Shown piece after piece: positions 41,444 through 45,000 of a DNA stretch of 45,000 bases. The notes under the pieces were generated by a model, which saw only the letters and a program-made list of their open reading frames with translations, searched no databases and was not told the DNA's origin. Origin of the DNA: Neocallimastix lanati (nom. inval.) (taxonomy: Eukaryota > Neocallimastigomycota > Neocallimastigomycetes > Neocallimastigales > Neocallimastigaceae); contig JACVTC010000067.1 in assembly GCA_016946835.1 (NCBI GenBank), positions 807,501 to 852,500 of the forward strand, in the 5' to 3' direction. Within the stretch, counting starts at the first letter, position 1. Each line of letters begins with the position of its first letter. A program made the translations under genes and the position numbers.

Positions 41444-41791
41444 CTGATGTAAATATTATAGTGAGTATTTTATATATTTAATTATTCATCATTGATAAAC
41501 ATATAAGACTCATGTATATCACGTGTATCAATAATTCTTGTATACAATATACATAATTTTAGATCATTTATCAAAAATAATAATTGTCAACATATGTAAA
41601 TATTCAATAAAATAAATCAATATTTCATAATATATAAAATAATATAAATGTTTATACATAAATTAATGTAAAAACGTATGATATCATATGATAAATCTAT
41701 GTAATTAAATTATAAATATAACCTTACATTAATAAATTAATGTTTTGAGTTCTTTTAATAAATATATAAAAATATATAATTTCTCATTAAC

Positions 41792-42274
41792 ATTCGCGTG
41801 TTTCTAATGCGTATACCCTGGGGTCAATAGTCCGGAGTTCAATTCCATCTTACCACCCAATAATTACCAATTGATAGCCTAACCCTAAATCATACAAGTC
41901 ATCATCTACACTATGATCTTGCTATGGGTGATTCCTACGTATTGTAAATCCTCATTAGTTAATGTATTCGCGTGTTAAGATACATTTCCTAATTTGGAAA
42001 AAGGTTATGTAGTATATAAATAATAATATTATAGTGTATAACAAATTAAATGTGGTTGTGGCTTGTCTTATCCAATATCACTAAATCTTGTGGTTCAATA
42101 ATTGTCACTAAGAACACTGAAGCAGAAATGGTATGACATGGGAGCACTTTATGTGGCCATCCTGATACACCAGTTATAAAGTTTGTCTGATATTAGTTGC
42201 CTATTGTGGCTGGGATGATATGGTCAGACTTACAAGGGTGAGTCTAAAAAAAAAAAAAAATTCGCGTGTTTCTA
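41792..42274 (+). mobile_element. SINE-like insertion with poly-A tail and 14-15 bp target duplication
   Basis: The body 41807-42245 is GC-richer than its surroundings and ends in 15 A (42246-42260). It is flanked by direct repeats ATTCGCGTGTTTCTA at 41792-41806 and 42260-42274 (the first A may belong to the tail). Near its 5' end is GAGTTCAATTCCA, which fits the pol III B box core GTTCRANNCC, so a tRNA-derived head is plausible; no clear A box and no T-stem pairing were found, so it is not an intact tRNA. A third, shorter copy of the flank (ATTCGCGTGTT, 41966-41976) lies inside the body and is unexplained; it may mark a nested event. No protein is encoded. Confidence 0.72.
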
Positions 42275-42300
42275 CCAATAGTCGGTAGAAACACGCGAAT
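42260..42300. repeat. Perfect GC-rich 17-bp palindromic hairpin
   Basis: ATTCGCGTGTTTCTACC (42260-42276) and GGTAGAAACACGCGAAT (42284-42300) pair without mismatch around AATAGTC. It forms the right flank of the SINE-like insertion. The insertion's target duplication is its left arm, so the element appears to have landed in this palindrome. Confidence 0.9.
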
Positions 42301-42369
42301 AATAATAATAAAAATAATAAAATTATTAATAATAATTTTTTTTTGAACTCAATCATTTAATTGTAATAA

Positions 42370-42418
<49 letters not shown>

Positions 42419-42829
42419 ACTAAATATAATAATAATAAATAATTATTTATTATTATTATCATATATTAATAATATATACATTTAAATATACCGATTTAAT
42501 TATCTTTGTAATTAGCAGGTTTTATAAGCAAAATTTTTAAATTTTAAGAATTTCTTTTAAATATTAATTGCATAGATATATTAAATATTATATTAATTTT
42601 TAAAATAAAAAATTTCAGATTTTATATAATTTTATATTAAAAAATTTAGTTTTGTATTTATTTTATTAAATTATTATTAACAAAAGGAAATTAAGAAAAA
42701 CAAACAGTACCGCTATTATTTTATAAAAAATTATACATATTCCTGAAACTTTTTGATTTATCAATTTTTCTTATTATTGAAATTTAAATTCCATAAACAA
42801 TTATTAATTAATTTATGTTAATAATAATA

Positions 42830-42854
42830 CTAATACTACTACTACTACTACTAC

Positions 42855-42886
<32 letters not shown>

Positions 42887-42930
42887 TTAATACTAATAAT
42901 ACTAATAATACTACTACTACTACTAGTAAT
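42830..42930. repeat. ACT/AAT mixed microsatellite
   Basis: Short ACT blocks alternate with AAT blocks. The plus-strand open frame across it (Leu/Ile-rich) is an artefact. Confidence 0.88.
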
Positions 42931-42988
42931 AATAATAATATTAATAATAAATTATCTATTAAAGTTTATATTAGTTTGTTTAATTATA

Positions 42989-42990
<2 letters not shown>

Positions 42991-43025
<35 letters not shown>

Positions 43026-43550
43026 GACTGGGATTAACATGAGAGAAGGACAGTTGGGCCTCCAGTTTCTCCCTTAAAATTATAAGACTCTCATTGGATT
43101 TTTTGCCAAACGGTTCCTTTTTCTAAGCAAGGCTAATAAGAAAGACATCTCTATACACCATTTTATATGACGAGCTTCTTTTCAATGATCTCTTGATCTC
43201 TTGAACCATCATCTAAGGAGGAACAACAACACTAATTCTCTCACCGGTCAAATGTTCTTTGTACTAGCAATTATATTGTCTTGTAATAGGAATACATACC
43301 TATGGGAAGCGAACATTAACTTTATTTAGAGTGAAAAAAACACCCGGAGGATAAAAATCTCTCCATATAAATTCAGGAGGTAGTCCCGGGTAGATCCAGA
43401 AACCTTATGTGTATTAGTCCTGAGTACAAACTACCAGCATGAAAACAGGAATGGCAAAAAGTATGGTTCGAAACAATGTCATCCAATAAAAATGCATAGC
43501 TTGGTACTAATGATGAACGATAACCAAGGTAATTACATTACAGGACTAAC
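42991..43550 (-). mobile_element. GC-richer retroposon island, diverged relative of the 30.3-30.8 kb element
   Basis: A run of 34 T (42991-43024), a minus-strand poly-A tail, is followed by GC-richer sequence. Near 43395-43405 it reads GATCCAGAAACCTT, matching GATCCAGAGACCTT at 30724-30737 of the first element. Read on the minus strand both continue with GATTTTT, a CC..GGGT block and TAGGTAT. They appear to be members of one family, strongly diverged. No target duplication was found, and the right edge is unclear: 43414-43549 is bounded by inverted TTAGTCCTG / CAGGACTAA and contains a second stem (CTTGGT / ACCAAG) and GGTTCGAAAC. It could be a separate small element. Confidence 0.6.
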
Positions 43551-44368
43551 ATCAAATTTATATTATAAAGTTTTTTTTATTAAAATATAATGGCTAATTA
43601 TTAATATATTATTGATACTTAAATACAACAATCTTAATATGTAATAATCTATTGGTCATCCAAATATTCTGAGGTATAATTATATTTGGAACAATGATAA
43701 TAAAAATATAAAAATGTTATTATTAATAAATAGTTTCTAATATTAAGAATTTAATCAACTTCAATTCGTTTATTTTATATAATATATAATAATAATAATA
43801 ATAATAATAATTATAATAATAATTATAATAATTATAATTACAATAATAATAATAATAATAATAAACATTTCGTTTTATTTTATTTGATTTATTTTCATCT
43901 TTATTACTATTTTAAATCTTTTTTTTTTAATTATATTCTTATTTTTTTTTTTTTTATTAATTTTTATTTTTTTTTTATTTATTTATATATTTTTTTTTAT
44001 AATAAAAAAAAAAAAATTATTAAAATAATTAAGTATATATCTATATCTAATAATTTTAAATATATATATATATATAAATAGTTTTTTATCTGTTTATTTT
44101 TTCTCTTTGTTTCAGTTATGCTTTGTTTTGTCTTATTAATAATGTATATATTATAATTAAAATAGAAAGGCATTTAAGATAAATTTTTTTTTTTTTTATT
44201 TTTGATAATAAAATAGTTATTAATAGTTTATATATTGGTATATCATAGAAAGAATTCTATGTGAAATAAAAGAAAAATTAAGGATACTTTTAATAAATTA
44301 TTAATTTTTTAATGATTTTATAGTATAAAATTAAATAACTTTCAAATAAATGATTTATTAAATAAAAA
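43551..44368. other. AT spacer downstream of the second RGS gene
   Basis: Contents are AAT/AAT-T repeats at 43788-43863, poly-T and poly-A tracts (43920-44015) and no coding sequence beyond the RGS exon ending at 44369. Confidence 0.6.
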
Positions 44369-44977
44369 TTATGCAGAATTAATTTGAAATTCTGCATAAT
44401 TATGATCGATATTTGTATTTGTTTCATCTTTTTTTATGGACATAAATTTAACATATGAATTATAAAATATATTGCGAATTACTTCTTCATATGCATCATC
44501 AAATATATTTTCAACATCATTATCATTATAAAATTCTTTTATTGATTGATGTGATTTCAATGCTGATCCTGCCAATGAATTTATTTTATTACTAACTGAT
44601 TTAAATGTTTTATTTGTTATATTGACTGAATATACTGAATCTCCTGAAATAAATATATCATATATTTTTGATGCTATTAGAATTATATCAATTAATACAG
44701 GTTTCTCAGGTAGTGGTTGCATTTTCATTTTAAAGTTATCTGTTAATGATGATACACTCTCTTTTCTAGTCAATGAAAAATCATCAAATGATAAATTAAG
44801 TGACTTATCTATATTTTTCTCATCACAATTATCTAAATAGTTTAATGCAATAGATTTTATATTATAATTATCTATATTCCCAAAATAATTTGTTAAATAT
44901 CCTGAAAAATTTGAATTTCTTGCATTTTTTGAATTCAAAGCCATTTTTTTAAATTTTTCACATTCCTTACAAAAAAG
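44369..44977 (-). CDS. RGS-domain last exon of a second 7TM-RGS-type gene (5' part outside window)
   Basis: The open frame continues upstream of its first ATG (44944) to an AG acceptor at 44979-44978, reading LFCKECEKFKKMALNSKN. The paralogue at 38326 starts its last exon at the same point and phase with LFYQQYWKYKKLFENQ, so the ATG is internal and this is a terminal exon. After about 75 Asn/Ser/Leu-rich residues the RGS core resumes: IASKIYDIFISGDSVYSVNI, then FDDAYEEVIRNIFYNSYVKF, equivalent to FDDAYNEVLNSLFLNSYSNY in the neighbour. A GSALKSHQSIKEF segment lengthens the loop before the last helix. The receptor half is expected beyond 45000. The gene would act on G-alpha subunits; membrane segments are not seen because they are not in the window. 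Confidence 0.85.
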   Translation of the reverse strand, partial: LFCKECEKFKKMALNSKNARNSNFSGYLTNYFGNIDNYNIKSIALNYLDNCDEKNIDKSLNLSFDDFSLTRKESVSSLTDNFKMKMQPLPEKPVLIDIILIASKIYDIFISGDSVYSVNITNKTFKSVSNKINSLAGSALKSHQSIKEFYNDNDVENIFDDAYEEVIRNIFYNSYVKFMSIKKDETNTNIDHNYAEFQINSA

Positions 44978-45000
44978 CTTTAGTTTGATTAGTTAAATAT

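Larger units (their letters stand above)
40298..41790. other. Spacer upstream of the 7TM-RGS gene
   Basis: No gene is seen. It must contain the promoter of the minus-strand receptor gene near 40298-40400 (a TTATT and poly-T rich stretch). Other contents are the TGTCA minisatellite at 40925-41032, poly-A at 41141-41161 and a hairpin at 41414-41443. Confidence 0.55.

Noticed and set aside
41800-41860. Possible tRNA gene around GAGTTCAATTCC
   Set aside because: The T-loop-like motif has no complementary T stem, and no acceptor or anticodon arms can be paired; read instead as a pol III-like head of a SINE.

Overview
The window looks like nuclear DNA of a very AT-rich, intron-containing eukaryote. 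By eye the spacers are almost pure A/T, with homopolymer runs up to about 54 bases and long trinucleotide repeats; only exons and a few mobile-element islands carry ordinary G+C. Six protein genes can be read, five of them recognisable, with short AT-rich GT..AG introns and A-rich start contexts. I infer an anaerobic gut chytrid (Neocallimastigomycota) or a close relative. The reasons are the extreme AT bias, introns, a 7TM-RGS receptor pair, an Opisthokont-type PA28-gamma and caprin, a UPF0193 protein usually kept by flagellated lineages, and a decayed Thr-rich probable secreted protein. This is inference; a dictyostelid or another AT-rich protist is a less likely alternative.

Layout, left to right. 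1-1381 (-): 5' part of a low-complexity nuclear-type protein with KEN, SILK-like and RVxF-like motifs. 3492-5284 (+): UPF0193/EVG1 homologue, 5 exons. 6053-8347 (-): caprin-like RNA-binding protein, 5 exons. 8348-14275: 5.9 kb of AT spacer. 14276-16374 (+): PA28-gamma proteasome activator, 5 exons. 17230-23230: a gene graveyard with a decayed probable secreted-protein gene, a deleted Ty1/copia element with recognisable LTRs, a duplicated poly-T module and a second decayed gene. 27074-29611 (+): alkaline ceramidase, 9 exons. 30324-30757: a retroposon copy with a perfect 15-bp target duplication. 31300-35030 (-): MINDY-1/2-type deubiquitinase, about a dozen exons, ending in a CaaX-like tetrapeptide. 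37771-40297 (-): seven-transmembrane receptor with a C-terminal RGS domain. 40298-44368: spacer with an 18-bp minisatellite, a SINE-like insertion in a GC-rich palindrome, and a second retroposon island. 44369-44977 (-): last exon of a paralogue of the 7TM-RGS gene, cut by the window edge.

The genes are unrelated housekeeping and signalling genes and do not form a pathway. PA28 and MINDY both touch the ubiquitin-proteasome system. The two 7TM-RGS genes are tandem paralogues. The most distinctive features are the fungal-type caprin with a possible G3BP-binding motif, the RGS domains split by long low-complexity inserts, and a set of unusually good inverted repeats (5.0, 21.3, 30.2, 36.9, 41.4 and 42.3 kb) that stand out from the AT background. 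Exon borders were read by eye from frame, GT..AG and family similarity; in the MINDY amino-terminal part and at one 7TM-RGS junction they are uncertain.
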